This document shows, in pieces, positions 35,200 to 43,168 of a stretch of 64,000 nucleotides of DNA. Positions within the stretch are counted from its first letter, which is position 1. Each line of letters starts with the position of its first letter. The position numbers and the translations under genes were made by a program. The stretch covers positions 1 through 64,000 of the forward strand of contig NZ_WBJR01000001.1 of the NCBI RefSeq assembly GCF_009296185.1, given 5' to 3'. Origin of the DNA: Hydrogenovibrio sp. JE_KL2 (GTDB taxonomy: Bacteria > Pseudomonadota > Gammaproteobacteria > Thiomicrospirales > Thiomicrospiraceae). Below the pieces are notes generated by a model. The model worked only from the letters and a program-made list of their open reading frames with translations, did not search any database and was not told where the DNA came from.

Positions 35200-36372
35200 A
35201 TGAAATTCCCGCTAATGCGCAACAATATTCAAAGAGAAGATCTTGATGCGGTGATTGAGCACCTTAAGCAAGATGATCCAATTCTAACAAACGGGGCAAA
35301 TGTAAGAGCGTTTGAGGCAGAATGGTCAGATTGGCTGGGCGTGAAACATAGTGTTTTTGTCAACTCAGGTGCTTCTGCAAACCTTTTAACGATGGCGATT
35401 TTGAAACTTCGTTATCCTGAAGGTGGGGAAGTTATTGTTCCTCCTTTAACGTGGATATCCGATGTTTCCTCTGTACTTCAGCATGGGTTTACCCCGGTTT
35501 TTGTTGATATAGATCCTGAGTCATTAGCGATGGATGGTGACAAAATTATTGAAAGTCTTTCTGATAAGACCAGAGCAGTTTTTTTGACACATGTACAGGG
35601 CTTTGATGGATTAACAGATGAGTTGATTAGTGAACTAGAAAAAAGAAATGTTCTTTTAATTGAGGATGTGTGTGAGTCTCATGGTGCGACGCACGGCGGG
35701 AAAAAATTGGGAAGTATTGGTTGGATTTCAAACTTTTCTTTTTACTATGCTCACCACATGAGTACTATCGAGGGTGGGATGATTTGTACCAATGACCCAG
35801 AAGTATATCAGCAAGCTAGAATGCTTAGATCTCATGGTATGTTAAGGGAGTCAAATGACGAAGCTTTACGCCAAGATTATTTAGCTAAAAACCCCGAGTT
35901 AAACCCTGACTTCATTTTTGCTTTTACTGCCTACAATGTTCGCAATACCGAGATTGGCGGGATTATGGGACGTAAACAGCTAAAAAGGCTAGATTATAAC
36001 GTCAAGCGTAGAACAGAAAACCTTCACCGTTTTTTGAATCAGCTTGATAGTAAGAAGTATAGAACTAACTTTAAGTTAGAAGGCTCAAGTAACTATGCAT
36101 TTAACTTGGTGTTGAATGAGCCAAATGATGCGTTCGTTGAAAAGCTGATGAAAAAAATGAATGAGTCTGGTGTTGAGTACAGAAGAGGAAGTGCTGGTGG
36201 CGGGAACCAGTTGCGCCAGCCATATTTGCAAGGAATAGTTCCTGATGGCTACTATAAACAATTCCCAGAAACAGACCACATTCATTTTTACGGATTCTAT
36301 ATCGGAAACTTTCCAGATTTAAAAGATGAAGAAATTGATGAAATCTGCCAAATCCTAAATTCTGTGGAGTGA
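35200..36372 (+). CDS. DegT/DnrJ-fold PLP enzyme with His-His in place of the PLP lysine; RfbH/ColD-type 3-dehydratase
   Basis: A 390-residue fold-type I PLP enzyme. The region NFSFYYAHHMSTIEGGM (residues 178-194) matches the PLP-lysine site of sugar aminotransferases, but His185-His186 replace the lysine. This substitution marks 3-dehydratases (RfbH, ColD) that remove the C3 hydroxyl from 4-keto-6-deoxy sugar nucleotides. LLIEDVCESHGA gives the PLP-contacting aspartate. So a 3-deoxy sugar rather than an amino sugar is predicted. GGAGAG precedes the ATG. It directly follows the transketolase pair. Confidence 0.8.
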   Translation: MKFPLMRNNIQREDLDAVIEHLKQDDPILTNGANVRAFEAEWSDWLGVKHSVFVNSGASANLLTMAILKLRYPEGGEVIVPPLTWISDVSSVLQHGFTPVFVDIDPESLAMDGDKIIESLSDKTRAVFLTHVQGFDGLTDELISELEKRNVLLIEDVCESHGATHGGKKLGSIGWISNFSFYYAHHMSTIEGGMICTNDPEVYQQARMLRSHGMLRESNDEALRQDYLAKNPELNPDFIFAFTAYNVRNTEIGGIMGRKQLKRLDYNVKRRTENLHRFLNQLDSKKYRTNFKLEGSSNYAFNLVLNEPNDAFVEKLMKKMNESGVEYRRGSAGGGNQLRQPYLQGIVPDGYYKQFPETDHIHFYGFYIGNFPDLKDEEIDEICQILNSVE

Positions 36373-36376
36373 GACG

Positions 36377-37075
36377 TTGGTAAAGATAGCTATTATCTTA
36401 GCGGGTGGACAAGGAACAAGGCTTAGAAGTGTTGTTTCCGATGTTCCTAAACCGATGGCTCCAATTAATAATCGGCCGTTTCTTGAATACCAAATGGATT
36501 ATTGGATTAACCAAGGTGTTGAGCAGTTTGTTATTTCCGTCGGATATAAAAAAGAAGTGATTATTGACTATTTCGGCGAAAACTACAAAACTGCAAAAAT
36601 TCATTATGTTGTTGAAGATACCCCTCTGGGAACAGGTGGAGGCTTTCTATTGGCGATTAAAGACATAAATGAAAGTTGTTTGCTTCTGAATGGCGATACC
36701 TTTTTCGAAGTTGACCTGCCACACCTAGAAAAGTTTCATAATGAGCATGCATCAGACTGGACAATGTCATTATTTCGGACTAATGAGTCTGGTCGGTATA
36801 TGGGGTTAGATGTTGATGATGATGATGGGAAAATTGTATCTTTAGAATCTGGTACGGACAAGGTAGGGCGTCTTGCCAATGGAGGGGTATACTTGTGCAA
36901 CCCTTCATTTATAAAAGCAATAGGGCAAAAATTTGTCGGCAAAGTTTCGCTTGAAGATGATTTGATGCCAAAATTTATAGAGGAAAAAGGGCGATTGTTT
37001 GGTGAAGAGTTTTCAGGGTGTTTTATTGATATTGGCGTTCCTGATGACTACTACCGTGCAAGCTCAATTTTGTAG
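36377..37075 (+). CDS. hddC: D-glycero-D-manno-heptose-1-phosphate guanylyltransferase HddC
   Basis: A 232-residue nucleotidyltransferase. The signature LAGGQGTRLRSVV is followed by PKPMAPI and LLLNGDTFFEVDL (metal-binding Asp). It should form GDP-D-glycero-D-manno-heptose from GTP and the heptose-1-phosphate. The start is TTG at 36377 with GGAG 8 bp upstream; no ATG preserves the N-terminal strand. It lies between the dehydratase and gmhA genes. Confidence 0.88.
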   Translation: MVKIAIILAGGQGTRLRSVVSDVPKPMAPINNRPFLEYQMDYWINQGVEQFVISVGYKKEVIIDYFGENYKTAKIHYVVEDTPLGTGGGFLLAIKDINESCLLLNGDTFFEVDLPHLEKFHNEHASDWTMSLFRTNESGRYMGLDVDDDDGKIVSLESGTDKVGRLANGGVYLCNPSFIKAIGQKFVGKVSLEDDLMPKFIEEKGRLFGEEFSGCFIDIGVPDDYYRASSIL

Positions 37076-37085
37076 GAAAGAGTGA

Positions 37086-37679
37086 ATGGTAAGAGCAATT
37101 AATGCCCTTGAGCAGAATCTAAATGCTTCAATTGACGCGAAAAAAACCTTTCTTCTTAACAAAGAACAGTTAGAAGTATTCAATCAAGCAGTTCAAGAGG
37201 CTATTAAGCGATATAAATCCGGAGGAAGACTGTATATTGCCGGTAACGGTGGCTCGGCAGCTGATGCGCAGCACCTAGCAGCAGAATTCGTAAGTAAACT
37301 TGCAAGAGATCGCGCACCACTTCCGGCAGAAGCACTTACTGTTGATGCATCAATTTTGACTGCAATTGGCAATGATTACGGTTTCGACCAGGTTTTTTCC
37401 CGACAGCTTCAGTGCAAAGCAGGTAAAAATGATATTTTTCTAGGGATTACTACTTCTGGTAATTCGGAGAATATTTTAAAAGCTGTTGAAGCCTGCAAAG
37501 AGTTATCAATTCCTAGCATTATTTTTACCGGTTGCTATGGTGGAAAAGTAGCAAGTAAGGCGGATTTTTGTATTGTTGCACCAGGAGCTGCAACGAGCAC
37601 AATTCAAGAAATTCATATAGTTTTGGCTCACACTCTTTGTCAGTGTGTAGAGGCAGAAATTTTTAACTTTATAGATTAA
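37086..37679 (+). CDS. gmhA: Sedoheptulose-7-phosphate isomerase GmhA
   Basis: A 197-residue SIS-domain protein making D-glycero-D-manno-heptose-7-phosphate from sedoheptulose-7-phosphate. GNGGSAADAQHLAAE and ITTSGNSENI are the phosphosugar-binding segments, and AAEF with the later IQEIHIVLAH carry the metal and catalytic residues. A cluster-specific copy alongside hddA and hddC is usual where GDP-heptose is made for surface polysaccharide. Confidence 0.92.
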   Translation: MVRAINALEQNLNASIDAKKTFLLNKEQLEVFNQAVQEAIKRYKSGGRLYIAGNGGSAADAQHLAAEFVSKLARDRAPLPAEALTVDASILTAIGNDYGFDQVFSRQLQCKAGKNDIFLGITTSGNSENILKAVEACKELSIPSIIFTGCYGGKVASKADFCIVAPGAATSTIQEIHIVLAHTLCQCVEAEIFNFID

Positions 37680-37692
37680 ACGGAGAAGTTTG

Positions 37693-38631
37693 ATGTCATT
37701 TAATATATTAGTAACTGGTGGTGCGGGGTATTTAGGTTCAACAATGGTTCCTGACTTATTGGCAGCTGGGCATAATGTTACGGTTTTAGATAACTTTATG
37801 TTTAAGCAAGCTAGCCTAAATCATTGTTGTTATCACCCAAACTTTTCTGTTGTAAAGGGCGATATTCGCATTGAAAGTGTTATTAAGCCCTTACTAAAGG
37901 AAGCAGATATTATTATCCCTCTTGCAGCACTTGTTGGGGCGCCGATTTGTAGCCAAGATCCAATTGGAGCTAAGACGACGAACCATGATGCAGTTACATT
38001 AATGCTGAAAAACATCTCTAAAGAACAAAGAATTCTTATGCCAACAACAAATAGCGCATACGGAACAGGAGATGAAAATAACTACTGTACGGAAGAGTCT
38101 CCGTTGCGACCTATTTCACAATATGCAATAGATAAAGTTGAAGTGGAAAAAGAGCTAATGCAGCACGAAAATGCCATTAGTTTCAGGCTGGCTACTGTAT
38201 TTGGTATGTCTCCAAGAATGAGACTTGATCTGCTTGTAAATGATTTTACATACCGTGCTGTATATGACAGATTTGTTGTGTTGTTTGAGAGTCAATTTAA
38301 GAGAAACTACGTTCATGTAAGAGATGTTTCAAGAGCGTTCCAACACGGGATCAATAACTTTGATTCGATGAAAGGTGAAATTTTCAATGTTGGTCTATCT
38401 GATGCGAATGTTTCTAAAAAAGAGCTTTGTGAAAGAATTCAACAGTTCGTTCCTGACTTCACATTTTTGGAAGCTCCTGTAGGTAAGGATCCAGATCAAC
38501 GTAACTACATCGTGTCCAATGACAAAATCGAAGCGACAGGATTCTCTTCTGAGTTTTCCTTGGATCGTGGTCTTCAGGAGTTAATCAAAGGCTATACTAT
38601 GATTAAAAACACTCGATACGGAAATGTATGA
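37693..38631 (+). CDS. NAD-dependent epimerase/dehydratase family protein
   Basis: A 312-residue extended short-chain dehydrogenase with VTGGAGYLGSTM and catalytic Tyr-Lys in YAIDK. The usual T-D-E dehydratase motif is absent (TTNSAYG), so epimerase or reductase activity is more likely than 4,6-dehydration. The exact sugar is unknown; by position it acts on the GDP-heptose or deoxy sugar pathway. GGAG lies 7 bp before ATG 37693. The stop overlaps the next start (ATGA). Confidence 0.8.
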   Translation: MSFNILVTGGAGYLGSTMVPDLLAAGHNVTVLDNFMFKQASLNHCCYHPNFSVVKGDIRIESVIKPLLKEADIIIPLAALVGAPICSQDPIGAKTTNHDAVTLMLKNISKEQRILMPTTNSAYGTGDENNYCTEESPLRPISQYAIDKVEVEKELMQHENAISFRLATVFGMSPRMRLDLLVNDFTYRAVYDRFVVLFESQFKRNYVHVRDVSRAFQHGINNFDSMKGEIFNVGLSDANVSKKELCERIQQFVPDFTFLEAPVGKDPDQRNYIVSNDKIEATGFSSEFSLDRGLQELIKGYTMIKNTRYGNV

Positions 38632-39839
38632 AAACTATCGAATGCGATGCTTTGATTGTTGGAGGAGGGGTTGTTGGACTTTCTGTGGCATATGAGCTGA
38701 TTCAGGAAAAGCCTGATCTTAACATAATTATTTTAGAAAAGGAGATGGAGGTAGGGGTACATGCAAGTGGTAGGAATAGTGGTGTGCTCCATTCAGGTCT
38801 TTACTACGGACAAGACTCTTTGAGAGCGAAGGCTTGTTCTATAGGCTCAAGGAAAATGATGGAATTTTCCTTGAAGCATTCAATCAGGTTTGTAGATAGC
38901 GGTAAAGTGATTGTCCCTACAAGTGAAAAAGAAGATGAAGATCTAGATAAACTAATAGAAAAAGCGCATGCAAATAAAGTTGATGTTGATGTTCTAGATA
39001 GGGGGCAATTGAATGAAATTGAACCTTTTGCATTTGAGGCGAAAAGAGCTCTGTATTCACCAACAACAAAGACCATAGATTCTGTAGGTGTTTTGAAGGC
39101 GCTCGTTTCTGAATTGCAAGAAGGAGGGGTTCAAATATTGTTTGACTCAAAATTTATAGGTCCTTGTGGTCAGAATAGAGTCAAAACTAGTGTTGGAGAA
39201 ATAGCTTTCGAGAGTTTAATAAATTGTGCGGGAATGTATGCTGACGATGTTGCGAAAAGCTTTGGAGTGGGAGAAGAATATTTTTGTTTACCTTTCAAAG
39301 GGGTTTATAGAAAATTAATTAAAGAGAGTTCTTATAAGGTTAATGGAAACATTTATCCTGTGCCTGACCCTAGAATGCCGTTTTTAGGGGTTCATTATAC
39401 AAAGTCTATATTTGGCGATGTTTATGTAGGTCCAACAGCTATTCCCGCGTTGGGGCGAGAGAATTATTCCATACTATCTAATATTGAGTATAAGAGGCTT
39501 CTGGACTATATGAGCGTTATATTAAAACAGTATGTTGGAGATGAAGGTTTTAGGCTGAACGCCAATTCAGAAATATTGAAGTATTCGAAAACTTTTTTTT
39601 ACAGGAGTGCAAAAAAGTTGATGCCATCGCTGAGCGATTATGAACTTGGAGGTGTTTCAAAGGTAGGTATCAGACCCCAGCTCTATGATAGAAAAAAAGA
39701 TGAGCTGGTAATGGATTATTTAATCATAAATCAGGATGGAAATGTTCATTTGCTGAACGCCATTTCACCAGCGTTCACCAGTGCATTTGCAATTGCTGAG
39801 TTGATTGTAAAGGAACTGGACTTGTTGAAAAAGAAATGA
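38628..39839 (+). CDS. FAD-dependent oxidoreductase, LhgO/DAO family
   Basis: A 403-residue flavoprotein beginning with the FAD motif LIVGGGVVGLSVAYEL and the GVHASGRNSGVLHSGLYY block. This closely matches the L-2-hydroxyglutarate oxidase (LhgO) group of the D-amino-acid oxidase superfamily. Its location inside a sugar cluster suggests a role on a hydroxy-acid sugar or precursor rather than hydroxyglutarate, but that is inference. It overlaps both neighbours by 4 bp (ATGA), indicating tight coupling. Confidence 0.8.
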   Translation: MKTIECDALIVGGGVVGLSVAYELIQEKPDLNIIILEKEMEVGVHASGRNSGVLHSGLYYGQDSLRAKACSIGSRKMMEFSLKHSIRFVDSGKVIVPTSEKEDEDLDKLIEKAHANKVDVDVLDRGQLNEIEPFAFEAKRALYSPTTKTIDSVGVLKALVSELQEGGVQILFDSKFIGPCGQNRVKTSVGEIAFESLINCAGMYADDVAKSFGVGEEYFCLPFKGVYRKLIKESSYKVNGNIYPVPDPRMPFLGVHYTKSIFGDVYVGPTAIPALGRENYSILSNIEYKRLLDYMSVILKQYVGDEGFRLNANSEILKYSKTFFYRSAKKLMPSLSDYELGGVSKVGIRPQLYDRKKDELVMDYLIINQDGNVHLLNAISPAFTSAFAIAELIVKELDLLKKK

Positions 39840-41110
39840 AGTATTTGAATGATACTAGTAATGTACTAGTTTTAACCCACCTATTTGAAAACAACCAGGT
39901 TTTTGAAGATTACGTCGAAGGTATTAAAGAAAATGCAGATCATACAGTCGTTTTAGATTATGTTGAGTTTTTATATTTAAACTCTCTAAAACAGCTATAT
40001 GTAAAAATTGATGATTTAATTGAAAGAAATCAAATAACAATGATTTTCTTTGTAATGCCTTCAGCAGATTTAACATTTGGGATTGATTACCTGTACAAAC
40101 TAAAGAAAAAGCACTCCTTAAAATATGTGTTTAACTTTTTTGACACAGAGTATTTTTTTGAAGCAGTTGATAAGTACTATTCCCAGTTAGCCGACTTGGT
40201 GATTCTACCGGATTACTACTCTCAATATAAATTTAGGCTTCTCGGCATCAATGTCATAACAACATTTGCACTATATTCTGCTGAAAAAATAAAAAAAACA
40301 TTGTCGGTAAAAGATCAGAATAAATATGAGTATGATGTTTCATTTGTAGGAAATATAAAACAATCCAATAGACAGGAAATAATTAATGCGTTGGCTTTAA
40401 AAGGTATAAAGGTAAATACATGGGGGGTTGGCTCAATTAACGGATTTGTGGATCGAGAAGACATGTTCAGGGTGTTTAATAGTTCTAAGATCAATTTAAA
40501 TTTTACAGGGACTATGAATAGAGATAACTTTGTTGTTGATTTGTCTTCCGTTGATAAGAGGATTAGGCAAGTCAAGGGTAGGCCTGTAGAAATCGCGATG
40601 GCGCAAGGATTTATTTTATCTGAATACGCTCCTGGGATAGAGCAATTATTTATTCCAGGAGAAGAAATTGCAATATTCAGGAATGTAGAAGAATGTGTTA
40701 AAAAAATAGAGCACTATTTATCCAAAGAAGGGGAAAAAGAGAGGGAGTTGATGGCAGAAAGGGCAAGTGTCCGAGCCCTTAAAGAATACGATTCAAGGAA
40801 AGGCATTAGCAAAGTGTTCAAGCAAATTTCGTTGAATACTGATGTATATAATACATGTTGTACAGATGAAAAATTTAACAAGCAGCAATATTCCTATATT
40901 TACTATTATTATGGCGCTAAACTTTTGGATGGAAGCGTCAGGGAAGCTTTAGTAGGGGCATTAGTAAGTGTTTTTTCAAGAAATTTTTCATTCCATTATT
41001 CATATAGGTTTTTTATTAAGGGACTTGTATTTCGGCTTTTTCAAAATCCTCAGTTATACAAAAAAGTCAAACGGATAAAAGATGCTTTAGGATTAAGGGT
41101 TAGGTGGTAA
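39836..41110 (+). CDS. CgeB-like glycosyltransferase (GT4-like C-terminal domain)
   Basis: A 424-residue protein resembling CgeB/DUF3880 glycosyltransferases. VSFVGNIKQSNRQEIINAL starts the second Rossmann-like domain; KGRPVEIAMAQGFILSEYAPG contains the acidic donor-binding site. No signal peptide. It probably adds one sugar to the lipid-linked unit. The gene carries a G6 run near 40.42 kb. Its C-terminal 80 residues are basic and may contact the membrane. Confidence 0.7.
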   Translation: MKYLNDTSNVLVLTHLFENNQVFEDYVEGIKENADHTVVLDYVEFLYLNSLKQLYVKIDDLIERNQITMIFFVMPSADLTFGIDYLYKLKKKHSLKYVFNFFDTEYFFEAVDKYYSQLADLVILPDYYSQYKFRLLGINVITTFALYSAEKIKKTLSVKDQNKYEYDVSFVGNIKQSNRQEIINALALKGIKVNTWGVGSINGFVDREDMFRVFNSSKINLNFTGTMNRDNFVVDLSSVDKRIRQVKGRPVEIAMAQGFILSEYAPGIEQLFIPGEEIAIFRNVEECVKKIEHYLSKEGEKERELMAERASVRALKEYDSRKGISKVFKQISLNTDVYNTCCTDEKFNKQQYSYIYYYYGAKLLDGSVREALVGALVSVFSRNFSFHYSYRFFIKGLVFRLFQNPQLYKKVKRIKDALGLRVRW

Positions 41111-41117
41111 TGTTAGT

Positions 41118-41876
41118 ATGCTTGTCAGTGTAATTTTACCTAGTTTAAGAAAACAAGAGGCGGAAGAAGTCGTTCATTTGATTGATAATGAACTTTCAGT
41201 CTGTTCTGATGAGTATGAAATTATTCTTGTTTCGCCTTTTCCTATCCATGGTGATCGAATAGTAAATGTAGTTGAAACTACGCCTAAAGGCGTGTTGAAT
41301 GCAATGCAATTAGGATATTTAAAGTCAAAGGGCGACTATATTATTCCTTGGTCCGATGACGCAAAACCAGTTAAAGGTAGTTTTTTCCAAATGTTTGAAT
41401 GCATTTCAAATGTTCATCAAGAAAATACAGTTTTCGCCTTTCGTCGATTTGACTCTAGCGGGAGAAGATTATACGAATGGCAGGTTTTTGGTGTGCATTA
41501 TGCCGGATGGTTTTGCGCTAGTAGGAAGACTATAAACAATGCAGGAGGATTTTTTTCTGCCGATTTTGTAAACTTTTGGGCAGATCCCGATTTTTGTTTA
41601 AGGGTAAATGAAATTGGGGGGGGGGTTCATCTCTGCAAATCAGCTGTTATTCTTGTCGATCAGAAAGATGATGATGTAAAGAGCTCTAATCTCAGTTTGT
41701 CGTTTTTCGACGATTACAGAACTTTTTTGAGAAAGTGGCAAGGTTTAGCAAGCGCTTATGATGTTTCCGATTGGGAAAATATAAATACTGTAATTCCCGA
41801 GACTTTTAGTGAAAAGGTTCGATTCATTTTTTCTAGAATTAAACCTTTAAAAAAGTTGTGGAGGAGCATGTTCTGA
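41118..41876 (+). CDS. Family 2-type glycosyltransferase with poly-G tract
   Basis: A 252-residue GT2-fold enzyme. VSVILPSLRKQEAEEV is the nucleotide-binding start, IIPWSDDAKP carries the DxD-like aspartates, and FWADPDFCLRV is near the catalytic base region. A run of ten G residues (41616-41625) encodes Gly-Gly-Gly in EIGGGVHLC, so a one-base slip would truncate the enzyme. In the present sequence the frame is intact (ON). Confidence 0.78.
   Translation: MLVSVILPSLRKQEAEEVVHLIDNELSVCSDEYEIILVSPFPIHGDRIVNVVETTPKGVLNAMQLGYLKSKGDYIIPWSDDAKPVKGSFFQMFECISNVHQENTVFAFRRFDSSGRRLYEWQVFGVHYAGWFCASRKTINNAGGFFSADFVNFWADPDFCLRVNEIGGGVHLCKSAVILVDQKDDDVKSSNLSLSFFDDYRTFLRKWQGLASAYDVSDWENINTVIPETFSEKVRFIFSRIKPLKKLWRSMF
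41616..41625 (+). repeat. Homopolymeric G10 tract inside a glycosyltransferase gene
   Basis: Ten consecutive G residues inside an AT-rich coding region. Such tracts mutate by slipped-strand mispairing and switch surface-glycan genes on and off in other bacteria. Confidence 0.85.
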
Positions 41877-43168
41877 AATTTTTTGTCAAAAAGGAGTTTT
41901 CACTATTATTTATAGTGACAATATTTTTTTCTCCATATTTTTTTTTAAGGCCGGGAGGGTTTGACTACCCTTCAGGGATTTCGTTTACCTTTGGAGACTT
42001 TTTATTATCGCTTCTTTTTCTAATGGTTGCCATAAATAGAGGGCAGATTAGGTATAACTTTTTGTTTCTCGTGCTGTTTTTCATGCTCATACTTTTTTTG
42101 TCATTTCTGAGCGAAGCTCTTTTTGGGTATATATATGAGGCGAAAAGCTTTTTTTCAGCATCGTTGCAGTACTTTTATATTTTGATAGTGATGTCTTTTA
42201 TTGCGAACCATTTTATTAAGTTTGAAAACTTACATTCATTTTTTAAAATAGTTGGTATTGCTTATTTGATTCCTTTACTGATGTCGTTAAGCGCGTTAGC
42301 CTTTAATTTTCCTCATCACGATTTGTTTTTTTCGGCAAGCAGGGCAATAGGAACATTTGGAAATGCGAATTCTTTTGCTTACATAACCTTGCTTATGCTC
42401 CCAATCATTTTATTTTTGGTTTTGAAGTCAGGAGGATGCTATGCGCGAGTCGCATGGATAGTAGTTTTGACAGTATTGCTGTTCAACTTGCTTTTGACGA
42501 TGTCTTTCAGTGCGTTCCTCATTCTTTTATTTTTAATTTTTGTTAACTCAGTTTTGTTTTATAAATACAGGAAAAGATTACCTAGGCATTTTTTAAAAAA
42601 ATATTTAATGTGGATTGTTGGAATAGGATTTGTAATGGGAGCTAGTCTTTTTCTGATAACCCTTTTTAATAGCAGTTTTCATAACACCTTACTATTAAGG
42701 CTAAATATTGGTCATTCAGGATTGGGAAGTTCGGCAGATCGTATCTCCTTGATGGAAAATGCCTTGGAAATTTTATTGAAAACCCCGCAAAATTTTCTTT
42801 TAGGTATAGGTCTGCAACAAGCCAGTTTTTACGAGCTTTCGCCATCGGGTGTTGCTGAAACAGTTCATAATACATATATATTGATGTTGTTAGAGACCGG
42901 AGCTTTCGGTTTGCTAGCCTTTTTAATGATATGGTTTCAATTATACAAAAATATCAATAGTTTGAAGTATCTAGACTTAAGTGTTTATATTTTGTTACTT
43001 AACCTTTTTTTGATTTTTTTGTTAATTATGTTTTTTAACCCTCATACTTATTTAAGGTATTTTTTTATTCCTGTGATGCCAATTTTTGTATCAGGCTGGA
43101 TAAGGGAGAGCACTCAAGACTGTTGTAAGTCCAATTCTATTTCTGGAGGGGTGGATGGAAGTCATTGA
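41858..43168 (+). CDS. O-antigen polymerase/ligase-like membrane protein (Wzy family)
   Basis: A 436-residue protein with about eleven transmembrane helices and a large loop around residues 280-320 (LNIGHSGLGSSADRISLMENAL), the R-rich periplasmic loop pattern of Wzy/WaaL. It should polymerise repeat units or ligate glycan in the periplasm. The start is unclear. The frame opens with GTG at 41858, but GAGGAG lies just inside it and is ideally placed for a CTG start at 41873, giving MKFFVKKEF. It overlaps the preceding gene. Confidence 0.82.
   Translation: MEEHVLKFFVKKEFSLLFIVTIFFSPYFFLRPGGFDYPSGISFTFGDFLLSLLFLMVAINRGQIRYNFLFLVLFFMLILFLSFLSEALFGYIYEAKSFFSASLQYFYILIVMSFIANHFIKFENLHSFFKIVGIAYLIPLLMSLSALAFNFPHHDLFFSASRAIGTFGNANSFAYITLLMLPIILFLVLKSGGCYARVAWIVVLTVLLFNLLLTMSFSAFLILLFLIFVNSVLFYKYRKRLPRHFLKKYLMWIVGIGFVMGASLFLITLFNSSFHNTLLLRLNIGHSGLGSSADRISLMENALEILLKTPQNFLLGIGLQQASFYELSPSGVAETVHNTYILMLLETGAFGLLAFLMIWFQLYKNINSLKYLDLSVYILLLNLFLIFLLIMFFNPHTYLRYFFIPVMPIFVSGWIRESTQDCCKSNSISGGVDGSH

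Noticed and set aside
39593-39600. T8 tract in the LhgO-like gene as a phase-variation site
   Set aside because: Short A/T runs are common in this AT-rich region, so it is not distinctive.
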